From Betaproteobacteria bacterium CG2_30_68_42 (GTDB lineage Bacteria; Pseudomonadota; Gammaproteobacteria; Burkholderiales; Rhodocyclaceae), in NCBI GenBank assembly GCA_001872285.1, contig MNXU01000074.1, positions 60,211 to 124,210 on the forward strand: a stretch of DNA of 64,000 nucleotides, read 5' to 3'. Within the stretch, counting starts at the first letter, position 1. Every line of letters begins with the position of its first letter. Positions 56,584-64,000 of the stretch are shown one piece after another. The notes below the pieces were generated by a model. That model did not search any database and was not told the origin of the DNA. It saw only the letters and a program-made list of their open reading frames with translations. The translations under genes were made by a program, and so were the position numbers.

Positions 56584-58350
56584 GTGAACGTCACCAAGAG
56601 AAGCTACGATGCCGTCATCGTGGGTGCCGGCGGGGCCGGCCTGCGCGCCGCGCTCCAGCTCGCCGAAGCCGGACTGAACATCGCCGTCCTGAGCAAGGTG
56701 TTCCCGACCCGCTCCCACACCGTCGCCGCGCAGGGCGGGGTGGCCGCCTCGCTGGGAAACTCGGACGAGGATCACTGGCACTGGCACATGTATGACACGG
56801 TCAAGGGCTCCGACTGGCTCGGCGACCAGGATTCGATCGAGTACATGTGCCGGATGGCGCCCGAGGTGGTCTACGAGCTCGAGCACTTCGGCATGCCCTT
56901 CACCCGCACCGAGGACGGCCGCATCTACCAGCGCCCGTTCGGCGGTCACATGTCCAACTTCGGCGAGAAGCCGGTGCGGCGCGCCTGCGCCGCGGCCGAC
57001 CGCACCGGGCACGCCATGCTGCACACGCTCTACCAGCGCAACGTGCGCGCCAACACCCGGTTCTTCGTCGAATGGATGGCGCTCGACCTCGTGCGCGGTC
57101 CGGAAGGCGAGGTGCTCGGGGTCACCGCGATCGAGATGGAGACCGGCGAGGTGAGCGTGTTCCAGGCCAAGGCGACGCTGTTCGCCACGGGGGGATCGGG
57201 CCGCATGTACTATGCCTCGACCAATGCCTTCATCAACACCGGAGACGGGCTGGGCATGGCGGCCCGCGCCGGGCTTCCGATCCAGGACATGGAATTCTTC
57301 CAGTTCCATCCCACCGGAGTGTATGGCGCGGGCATCCTGATCACCGAGGGCGTGCGGGGCGAAGGCGGCATTCTGCGCAACAAGGACGGCGAGCGCTTCA
57401 TGGAGCGCTATGCGCCCAACGCCAAGGATCTGGCCTCGCGCGACGTGGTCTCGCGGGCGATGGCGACCGAGATCAAGGAGGGCCGCGGCTGCGGGCCGGA
57501 AAAGGACCACCTGCTGCTCGATCTTTCCCATCTCGATCCGGACGTCATCATCCGGCGGCTGCCGGGGATCCGCGAGATCTCGATCCGTTTCGCCGGCGCG
57601 GATCCGGTCAGGGAGCCGATCCCGGTGGTGCCGACCGCGCACTACCAGATGGGCGGCATCCCGACGCTCTATTCGGGTCGCGTGGTCGCGCCGAAGAACG
57701 GCGATCCCGACGCCGTGGTCCCCGGTTTCTACGCCGCGGGCGAATGTGCGTGCGCGTCGGTGCATGGCGGCAACCGCCTCGGCTGCAACTCGCTGCTCGA
57801 CCTGCTGGTGTTCGGCAGATCGGCCGGCGATTCCATGATCGAGGACATCGGCAAGATGCCCGGGGCGCTGCCGGATCTTCCCCGCGATGCGGCCGAGGGC
57901 TCGCTGGCGAGGCTCGACCGGCTGGAATCGCAGAAGGACGGCGAGAGCGTGCATGAGGTTCAGGCGGCGATGCGCCGCACGATGCAGGAGCACTGCGGCG
58001 TGTTCCGCTTCCCGGAGATGCTGGCGAAAGGCGTGGCGGAGATCGAGGCGGTGGCGGAGCGCGTCTCGCGCACCGGGATCGGGGACCATTCCAGGGTGTT
58101 CAACACCGCGCGCATCGAGGCGCTCGAGGTCGAGAACCTCATCGAGGCGGCCAAGGCGACGATGATGGGCGCCGCGAATCGCGAGGAATCGCGCGGTGCG
58201 CAGGCGCGCGCCGACTTTCCCGAACGCGACGACACGAACTGGCTCAAGCACAGCCTGTGGTATCGCGAGGGCAACCGCATCGACTACCGTCCGGTCCATC
58301 TGAAGCCGCTCACGGTCGAAACCGTGGCGCTCAAGAAGCGCGTCTACTGA
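56584..58350 (+). CDS. sdhA: SdhA, succinate dehydrogenase flavoprotein subunit
   Basis: Oxidises succinate using covalent FAD. 588 residues from GTG 56584. FAD fold [20 protein letters not shown], the flavin-linking His in [18 protein letters not shown], the active-site region [20 protein letters not shown], and [20 protein letters not shown] near the C-terminal half. The order sdhC-D-A-B is standard. Confidence 0.98.
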   Translation: MNVTKRSYDAVIVGAGGAGLRAALQLAEAGLNIAVLSKVFPTRSHTVAAQGGVAASLGNSDEDHWHWHMYDTVKGSDWLGDQDSIEYMCRMAPEVVYELEHFGMPFTRTEDGRIYQRPFGGHMSNFGEKPVRRACAAADRTGHAMLHTLYQRNVRANTRFFVEWMALDLVRGPEGEVLGVTAIEMETGEVSVFQAKATLFATGGSGRMYYASTNAFINTGDGLGMAARAGLPIQDMEFFQFHPTGVYGAGILITEGVRGEGGILRNKDGERFMERYAPNAKDLASRDVVSRAMATEIKEGRGCGPEKDHLLLDLSHLDPDVIIRRLPGIREISIRFAGADPVREPIPVVPTAHYQMGGIPTLYSGRVVAPKNGDPDAVVPGFYAAGECACASVHGGNRLGCNSLLDLLVFGRSAGDSMIEDIGKMPGALPDLPRDAAEGSLARLDRLESQKDGESVHEVQAAMRRTMQEHCGVFRFPEMLAKGVAEIEAVAERVSRTGIGDHSRVFNTARIEALEVENLIEAAKATMMGAANREESRGAQARADFPERDDTNWLKHSLWYREGNRIDYRPVHLKPLTVETVALKKRVY

Positions 58351-58360
58351 GGAACGATCC

Positions 58361-59065
58361 ATGCCCACGATGCAATTCAAGATCTACCGCTACGATCCGG
58401 ATCGCGACGAGCGGCCCCGCATGCAGGACATCTCGGTCGAGATCGACGCGGCCGACCGCAAGCTGCTCGACGTGCTGGTCAAGCTCAAGGCCAAGGACGA
58501 TTCGATCGGCTACCGGCGCTCCTGCCGCGAGGGGGTGTGCGGCTCGGACGCCATGAACATCAACGGCAAGAACGGGCTGGCCTGCCTCACCGAGGTCAAG
58601 GACCTCAAGCAGCCGGTGGTGCTGCGGCCGTTGCCGGGGCTGCCGGTGATCCGCGACCTGATCGTCGACATGACGCAGTTCTTCAAGCAGTACCACTCGA
58701 TCAGGCCCTATCTGATCAACGACGAGCCGCCGCCCGAGCGCGAGCGCCTGCAGTCGCCCGAGGACCGCGAGGAGCTCGACGGGCTCTACGAGTGCATCCT
58801 GTGCGCGTGCTGCTCGACCTCCTGCCCGTCGTTCTGGTGGAACCCCGACAAGTACGTCGGCCCGGCCGGGCTGCTGCAGGCCTACCGCTTCCTCTGCGAC
58901 ACGCGGGACCAGGCGACCAGCGAGCGGCTCGACGACCTCGACGATCCGTATCGCCTGTTCCGTTGCCACAGCATCATGAACTGCGTCGACGCGTGCCCGA
59001 AGGAACTCAATCCGATGGCGGCGATCGGAAAGATCAAGGCGATGATGCTGGCGAGGACGGTGTAG
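58361..59065 (+). CDS. sdhB: SdhB, succinate dehydrogenase iron-sulfur subunit
   Basis: 234 residues with three Fe-S centres: the [2Fe-2S] motif RRSCREGVCGSDAMNINGKN with GLAC, the [4Fe-4S] motif CILCACCSTSCPSFWW, and the [3Fe-4S] motif CHSIMNCVDACPKELNP. It passes electrons from SdhA to quinone. The start ATG 58361 lies ten bases after sdhA. Confidence 0.98.
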   Translation: MPTMQFKIYRYDPDRDERPRMQDISVEIDAADRKLLDVLVKLKAKDDSIGYRRSCREGVCGSDAMNINGKNGLACLTEVKDLKQPVVLRPLPGLPVIRDLIVDMTQFFKQYHSIRPYLINDEPPPERERLQSPEDREELDGLYECILCACCSTSCPSFWWNPDKYVGPAGLLQAYRFLCDTRDQATSERLDDLDDPYRLFRCHSIMNCVDACPKELNPMAAIGKIKAMMLARTV

Positions 59066-59067
59066 CG

Positions 59068-59325
59068 ATGACGACCGTGGCCGGAGCCGATGTCCCGCTC
59101 GGGAGGCTGCGCTGGCACTGCATGCGGCGCGGCCTGCTCGAGCTCGATCTGGTCCTGCAGCGCTTTGCACAGCGCGAGCTGGACGGGCTCGACGCCGCGG
59201 GCCGGGCCGCGCTCGATCGGCTCCTCGACTACGACGACCTCGAACTCTGGGAAATCGTGTGCGGGCGCCGGGAGTGCGAAGACGCCCGCCTGAAGGGACT
59301 GGTCGCCCTGCTCCGTGCGCAGTAG
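59068..59325 (+). CDS. sdhE: SdhE, FAD assembly factor for succinate dehydrogenase
   Basis: 85 residues from ATG 59068, two bases after the sdhB stop. It has the RGxxE motif as MRRGLLELDLVLQRF, needed for flavin attachment to SdhA, and the YDDLELWEIVCGRRE C-terminal motif. Its place inside the operon between sdhB and gltA agrees with this. Confidence 0.95.
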   Translation: MTTVAGADVPLGRLRWHCMRRGLLELDLVLQRFAQRELDGLDAAGRAALDRLLDYDDLELWEIVCGRRECEDARLKGLVALLRAQ

Positions 59326-59370
59326 CGGGCAGCGGCTGGACGAAGCTCAACTCTCCAATTCGGGACGCCC

Positions 59371-60663
59371 ATGAACACCCAACGCAACGCAACCCTGACC
59401 ATCGACGGCAAGACGCTCGAACTCCCCGTGTATTCCGGCAGCGTCGGTCCCGATGTGATCGACATCCGCCAGCTCTACGCCAAGGCCGGGGTGTTCACCT
59501 TCGATCCGGGCTTCGTCGCCACTGCGAGCTGCAAGTCCGCGATCACCTACATCGACGGCGATGCCGGCGTGCTGCTCTACCGCGGTTATCCGATCGAGCA
59601 GCTCGCCCACGACTGCAACTTCCTGGAAGTCGCCTACCTCATCCTGAACGGAGAGCTGCCGGACGCCTCGCAGAAGGCGGGCTTCGAGGGCATCATCAAG
59701 AACCACACGATGGTGCATGAACAGCTCATCCGCTTCTTCTCGGGCTTCCGCCGCGATGCGCACCCGATGGCGGTGATGGTCGGGGTGGTGGGCGCTCTCT
59801 CGGCCTTCTATCACGAGGCCATGGTCATCTCCAACGAGACCGACCGCACGATCTCCGCGCACCGGCTGATCGCGAAGATGCCGACCATCGTCGCCATGGC
59901 CTACAAGTACGGGATCGGCCAGCCCTTCATGTACCCGCGCAACGACCTCGACTACACGGCCAATCTGATCCACATGATGTTCGCCACGCCGTGCGAGAAG
60001 TACGAGCCGAACCCGGTGCTGGTGCGGGCGCTCGACCGCATCCTGATCCTGCATGCCGACCACGAGCAGAACGCCTCGACCTCGACGGTGCGGCTGGCGG
60101 GCTCCTCGGGCGCCAACCCGTTCGCCTGCATCGCCGCGGGCATCGCCTGCCTGTGGGGACCGGCGCACGGAGGCGCGAACGAGGCCTGCCTGAACATGCT
60201 CGAGGAGATCGGCGACGTCTCGCGCGTGGGCGAGTACATCCGGCGCGCCAAGGACAAGAACGACGGCTTCAAGCTGATGGGCTTCGGGCACCGCGTCTAC
60301 AAGAACTACGACCCGCGTGCGAAGCTGATGCGCGAGACCTGCCACGAGGTGCTCGAGGAGCTGGGCCTGCACGACGACCGCCTGTTCAAGCTTGCTCTCG
60401 CACTGGAGAAGATCGCGCTCGAGGACGAGTACTTCGTCCAAAAGAAGCTCTACCCGAACGTCGATTTCTACTCCGGCATCGTGCAGCGCGCGCTGGGAAT
60501 CCCGACCCAGCTCTTCACCGGGATCTTCGCGCTGGCGAGGACGGTGGGCTGGATCGCGCAATGGAACGAAATGATCGCCGATCCGGACCAGCGCATCGGA
60601 CGCCCGCGGCAGCTCTACACGGGCACCCCTCGCCGCGACGTCCCGCCGCTCGCCAGCCGCTGA
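59371..60663 (+). CDS. gltA: GltA, citrate synthase (type II, hexameric)
   Basis: Condenses acetyl-CoA and oxaloacetate. 430 residues. Conserved: [80 protein letters not shown] (active-site His), [20 protein letters not shown] (second His), and a C-terminal Arg region [11 protein letters not shown]. Length and N-terminal domain indicate the NADH-sensitive type II enzyme. Confidence 0.98.
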   Translation: MNTQRNATLTIDGKTLELPVYSGSVGPDVIDIRQLYAKAGVFTFDPGFVATASCKSAITYIDGDAGVLLYRGYPIEQLAHDCNFLEVAYLILNGELPDASQKAGFEGIIKNHTMVHEQLIRFFSGFRRDAHPMAVMVGVVGALSAFYHEAMVISNETDRTISAHRLIAKMPTIVAMAYKYGIGQPFMYPRNDLDYTANLIHMMFATPCEKYEPNPVLVRALDRILILHADHEQNASTSTVRLAGSSGANPFACIAAGIACLWGPAHGGANEACLNMLEEIGDVSRVGEYIRRAKDKNDGFKLMGFGHRVYKNYDPRAKLMRETCHEVLEELGLHDDRLFKLALALEKIALEDEYFVQKKLYPNVDFYSGIVQRALGIPTQLFTGIFALARTVGWIAQWNEMIADPDQRIGRPRQLYTGTPRRDVPPLASR

Positions 60664-60684
60664 ATACGCCTTCGGCGGCTTGAA

Positions 60685-60779
60685 GTTTCAGATTTCAGGT
60701 TCCAAGTTCGGCGGTGCATTCCGCGTGGGTGACAGGAATCGCGTCGCAAAACCTGAAACCTGAAACCTGGAATTCAGGA
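60685..60779. repeat. Inverted pair of heptamer arrays between gltA and sucA
   Basis: Left arm: GTTTCAG, ATTTCAG, GTTCCAA and GTTCGGC (60685-60712). Right arm, inverted: CCTGAAA, CCTGAAA, CCTGGAA and TTCAGGA (60752-60779). Bases 60685-60700 and 60751-60766 are complementary at 15 of 16 positions, so the RNA could fold into a long hairpin with a 50-base loop. The unit is the same as in the array between flgH and flgI. Confidence 0.75.
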
Positions 60780-60800
60780 GAATCGGTTGAGACACGAACG

Positions 60801-63623
60801 ATGAACGAAATGCAGCGCATGCTCGCCAGTTCCCACCTGTTCGGCGCCAACATGCCGTTCATCGAGGAGCTCTACGAGCGCTATCTCGACAATCCGGCCG
60901 CGGTGAGCGAGCAGTGGCGCGCGTATTTCGACCGGCTCCAGAATGTGCCGGGAGCCGCCGGCCCCGATGTCGCTCATGCGCCCATCATCGCCGGCTTCGC
61001 CCAGCGCGCCCGCATGGGTGCGCCGCGCGCAATTGCCGCGCTCGCCGACAAGCGCCAGGTGGGCGTGCTCCAGCTCATCAACGCCTACCGCTTCCTGGGA
61101 AACCGCTGGGCCCAGCTCGATCCGCTCAAGCGCCAGGAGCGCCCGGCGATCGCCGAACTCGAACCGGGCTACTACGGCTTCACCGAGGCCGACTTCGGGC
61201 AGACCTTCAACACCGGATCGTTCGCGTTCGGCCCCGCGGAAGCGACGCTGCGCGAGATCCTCGATGCACTGCGCCAGACCTACTGCGGGACGATCGCCCC
61301 CGAGTACATGTACATCAGCGACGTGGCGCAGAAGCGCTGGGTGCAGGGCCGCATCGAGCCGATCCGCTCGACCCCCGTGTTTTCCGCGGGCGAGAAGCGG
61401 CGTCTGCTGGAACGCCTCACCGCAGCGGAGACGCTGGAGAAAACCCTGCACACGCGCTATGTCGGGCAGAAGCGCTTTTCGCTCGAAGGCGGAGAATCGA
61501 CGATTGTGGCGCTCGACGAACTGGTCCGCACCGCGGCCGGCCTCGGCGCGCAGGAACTGGTCGTCGGCATGGCGCACCGGGGCCGCCTGAATGTCCTGGT
61601 CAATACGCTCGGAAAGTCGCCCAGGGAACTGTTCCTCGAATTCGAGGGCAGGCATGGCGAGGAACTCGTCGCGGGCGACGTCAAGTATCACCAGGGCTTT
61701 TCCTCCGACGTCGCGACACCGGCCGGCGCGGTGCACCTCACGCTCGCGTTCAACCCTTCGCACCTGGAGATCGTCAACCCGGTGGTCGAGGGTTCGGTCT
61801 ATGCCCGCCAGCGCCACCGCGGCGACAAGGACGGTAACCAGGTCATCCCGGTGCTGCTGCACGGGGATGCCGCGGTCGCGGGCCAGGGCGTGGTGCAGGA
61901 GACGCTGAACTTCTCGAACACCCGCGGCTACGGCACCGGTGGCACGGTGCATGTCGTCATCAACAACCAGATCGGCTTCACCACTTCGGATCCGCGCGAC
62001 TACCGCTCCTCGCTCTATGCTTCCGACATCTTCAAGATGATCGAGGCGCCGATCTTCCACGTCAATGGCGACGATCCCGAGGCGGTGGCCTTCGTGTCGC
62101 GGCTGGCGATGGAATTCCGGCAGCAGTTCAAGCGCGATGTCGTCATCGACCTGATCTGCTTCCGCCGGCTCGGCCACAACGAGCAGGACGAGCCGATGGT
62201 GACCCAGCCGCTGATGTACAAGAAGATCGCCGCGCATCCCGGCACCCGCAGCCTGTATGCCGACCGGCTCGTCGCGCAGGGCGTCGTCGCGCCCGACGAG
62301 CCCGAGCGGATGATCCGCGACTTCCGCACCGCGCTCGACGAGGGCAGGCTCGTGGAAAGTCCGGTGCTCACCGATCACACCCGCAGGTTCGCCGTGGACT
62401 GGCGGCCGTTCGTGGGCCACAGGTACACCGACGAATGCGACACCCGGGTGCCGGCAGCGCAACTGCGCAGCCTCGCCGAACGGCTCACGGCGGTGCCGGA
62501 GAACTTCACCCTGCATTCGCGGGTGCGCAAGATCATCGAGGATCGCAGGGCGATGGGCGAGGGCCGCCTGCCCGTCGACTGGGGGATGGGCGAGGCGCTC
62601 GCCTGTGCGACGCTGCTGGTGTCCGGGTTCGGGGTGCGCATTTCCGGGGAGGACAGCGGTCGCGGCACCTTCTTCCACCGCCATGCGGTACTGCACGACC
62701 AGAACCGCGAGCGCTGGGACGAAGGCACCTATGTGCCGCTCGCGCGTCTGGCGGAGGGCCAGGCGCCGTTCATCGTGATCGACTCGGTGCTGTCCGAGGA
62801 AGGCGTGCTCGGCTTCGAGTACGGCTACTCCACCGCGGAGCCGAACGAGCTGGTGGTGTGGGAGGCGCAGTTCGGCGATTTCGCCAACGGCGCCCAGGTG
62901 CTGATCGACCAGTTCATCGCCTCGGGGGAGGCCAAGTGGGGGCGGCTGTCGGGGCTGGTGATGCTGCTGCCGCACGGCTACGAGGGGCAGGGGCCGGAGC
63001 ATTCCTCGGCGCGCCTGGAACGCTACCTCCAGTTGTGCGCGGAGCAGAACATGCAGGTGTGCGTGCCGAGCACGCCGGCGCAGATCTTCCACCTCCTGCG
63101 CCGGCAGATGCTGAGGAAGCTGCGCAAGCCGCTCGTCGTGATGACGCCCAAGTCGCTGCTGCGGCACAAGGCGGCGGTCTCGACGCTCGAGGACCTGTCG
63201 GGCGGGAGCTTCCGCACCGTCCTGCCCGAGGCCGAGGCACTCGATGCCAAACACGTGACCCGGGTGGTGCTGTGCGCGGGCAAGGTCTATTACGACCTGG
63301 CCGCGGCGCGGCGCGCGGGCAAGATCGCGAACATCGCCCTGCTGCGCATCGAGCAGCTCTACCCGTTCCCGGAAAAGGCGCTGGCGGCCGAGCTGAAGAA
63401 ATTCCCCGCCGTGAAGCAGATCGTGTGGTGCCAGGAAGAGCCGGAGAACCAGGGCGCGTGGTTCGCGTCCAACCACCATTTCAGCAAGGTGCTGCGCGAG
63501 GGACAGACGCTCCACTTCGCTGGCCGGCCGCCGTCGGCCTCGCCCGCGGTCGGCTATCCGGCGAAACACCTCGAGCAGCAGCAGGCGCTCGTCGCCCGCG
63601 CGCTCGGGAGGCTGGGGAAATGA
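60801..63623 (+). CDS. sucA: SucA, 2-oxoglutarate dehydrogenase E1 component
   Basis: Thiamine-diphosphate-dependent decarboxylase of the 2-oxoglutarate complex. From ATG 60801 (MNEMQRMLASSHLFGANMPF) it is 940 residues, the usual size. Motifs: YLDNPAAVSEQWRAYFDRL (E2-binding N-terminus), ELVVGMAHRGRLNVLVNTLG, HGDAAVAGQGVVQETLNFSN, TSDPRDYRSSLYASDIFKM, and HGYEGQGPEHSSARLERYLQ. No good Shine-Dalgarno is close to this ATG; AGGAG at 60776 is 20 bases away. An open frame extends into the repeat region but is not conserved. Confidence 0.97.
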   Translation: MNEMQRMLASSHLFGANMPFIEELYERYLDNPAAVSEQWRAYFDRLQNVPGAAGPDVAHAPIIAGFAQRARMGAPRAIAALADKRQVGVLQLINAYRFLGNRWAQLDPLKRQERPAIAELEPGYYGFTEADFGQTFNTGSFAFGPAEATLREILDALRQTYCGTIAPEYMYISDVAQKRWVQGRIEPIRSTPVFSAGEKRRLLERLTAAETLEKTLHTRYVGQKRFSLEGGESTIVALDELVRTAAGLGAQELVVGMAHRGRLNVLVNTLGKSPRELFLEFEGRHGEELVAGDVKYHQGFSSDVATPAGAVHLTLAFNPSHLEIVNPVVEGSVYARQRHRGDKDGNQVIPVLLHGDAAVAGQGVVQETLNFSNTRGYGTGGTVHVVINNQIGFTTSDPRDYRSSLYASDIFKMIEAPIFHVNGDDPEAVAFVSRLAMEFRQQFKRDVVIDLICFRRLGHNEQDEPMVTQPLMYKKIAAHPGTRSLYADRLVAQGVVAPDEPERMIRDFRTALDEGRLVESPVLTDHTRRFAVDWRPFVGHRYTDECDTRVPAAQLRSLAERLTAVPENFTLHSRVRKIIEDRRAMGEGRLPVDWGMGEALACATLLVSGFGVRISGEDSGRGTFFHRHAVLHDQNRERWDEGTYVPLARLAEGQAPFIVIDSVLSEEGVLGFEYGYSTAEPNELVVWEAQFGDFANGAQVLIDQFIASGEAKWGRLSGLVMLLPHGYEGQGPEHSSARLERYLQLCAEQNMQVCVPSTPAQIFHLLRRQMLRKLRKPLVVMTPKSLLRHKAAVSTLEDLSGGSFRTVLPEAEALDAKHVTRVVLCAGKVYYDLAAARRAGKIANIALLRIEQLYPFPEKALAAELKKFPAVKQIVWCQEEPENQGAWFASNHHFSKVLREGQTLHFAGRPPSASPAVGYPAKHLEQQQALVARALGRLGK

Positions 63624-63693
63624 GCCGCGTGCGCAGGCGCAGGGGGGCGCGCGCCCCGCATCCGCCGGCCGCAAGGTCGCTGAGAGATCGACA

Positions 63694-64000
63694 ATGCTGA
63701 TCGAAGTGAAGGTTCCGCAACTTTCCGAATCGGTCGCCGAGGCGACCCTGGTGAGCTGGCACAAGTCGCCCGGCAGCCGCGTCGAGCGCGACGAAAACCT
63801 GATCGACATCGAGACCGACAAGGTCGTGCTCGAGACGCCGGCGCCGGAAGCCGGTGTGCTGGCCGAGATCGTCAAGCCAAACGGCGCGACGGTCAGCGCG
63901 GGAGAGGTGATCGCGCGCATCGATACCGCGGCCACGGCGGCCCCTTCGCCCGCGCCTGCCGCGGCGGCTCCAGCCCCGGCCGCGCCGGCTGCCGCCGTGG
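63694..64000 (+). CDS. sucB: SucB, 2-oxoglutarate dehydrogenase E2 component (N-terminal part)
   Basis: The window ends inside the gene. The visible 102 residues contain the lipoyl domain (MLIEVKVPQLSESVAEATLV; lipoyl-Lys43 in IDIETDKVVLETP) and the start of an Ala/Pro-rich linker. The position directly after sucA and the lipoyl sequence identify dihydrolipoamide succinyltransferase. The remaining peripheral-subunit-binding and catalytic domains are beyond the window. Confidence 0.95.
   Translation, partial: MLIEVKVPQLSESVAEATLVSWHKSPGSRVERDENLIDIETDKVVLETPAPEAGVLAEIVKPNGATVSAGEVIARIDTAATAAPSPAPAAAAPAPAAPAAAV

Noticed and set aside
60774..63935. 1053-codon open frame on the minus strand across sucA
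   Set aside because: Antisense shadow of sucA; composition and lack of motifs argue against coding.

Overview
The window looks like a chromosomal segment of a high-GC betaproteobacterium. The grounds are the exbB-exbD-lpxK-ycaR-kdsB-adk block, the mdh / CoA-lyase / acnB run facing gntR-sdhCDAB-sdhE-gltA-sucAB, a PPi-dependent phosphofructokinase beside a membrane pyrophosphatase, a polyhydroxyalkanoate-system protein and a PEP-CTERM secreted protein. These traits would suit a Rhodocyclales/Nitrosomonadales-like organism, but genus cannot be fixed from the sequence alone. No rRNA, tRNA, CRISPR array, insertion sequence or phage gene was recognised.

Layout. 1-7.5 kb: end of a flagellar rod/ring/hook operon (flgF' G H I J K L) plus a small lipoprotein. 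7.6-14.5 kb: a tightly overlapping sensory operon (MASE1-CHASE-PAS-GAF hybrid kinase, receiver-EAL protein, double-receiver protein) behind a sequence that matches a FliA (sigma-28) flagellar promoter. 14.6-19.1 kb (minus): recQ, then a three-gene set of RimK-like ligase, 7TM protein and retropepsin-like protein, whose ligase is frameshifted. 19.2-20.8 kb: methyltransferase, OsmC and GlcG-like proteins. 20.9-25 kb (minus): a TetR-controlled B12-dependent acyl-CoA mutase operon, with separate cobalamin and catalytic subunits and a MeaB chaperone fused to a PaaI-type thioesterase. 25.2-28.3 kb: Crp/Fnr regulator, Fe-SOD, xseA. 28.5-35.9 kb: TonB-energising exbBD, lipid A/KDO genes, adk, pfp, hppA. 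36-40.8 kb: NlpC/P60 peptidase, acrylyl-CoA reductase, a response regulator and propionyl-CoA synthetase. 41-45.4 kb: rpmE, rho, trxA, then an NsrR-like regulator divergent from a probable nitric-oxide-stress operon. 45.6-50 kb: fdxA, fadD, a PEP-CTERM metalloprotease, a PHA-system protein, a macrodomain protein. 50-64 kb: the TCA-cycle region, with mdh-citE-acnB divergent from gntR-sdhCDABE-gltA-sucAB.

How the genes fit together: the right third makes most of the oxidative TCA cycle, probably under a GntR repressor acting on a perfect palindrome between the divergent arms. The flagellar operon and the sensory operon are probably linked through FliA. Several carbon-CoA modules (mutase operon, AcuI/PrpE, FadD, CitE-like lyase) point to a metabolism rich in short-chain and unusual acyl-CoA esters. 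The best candidate for an undescribed system is the mutase operon at 20.95-25.0 kb. Its catalytic subunit has neither the methylmalonyl-, isobutyryl- nor 2-hydroxyisobutyryl-CoA mutase specificity residues, and its GTPase chaperone carries a thioesterase.
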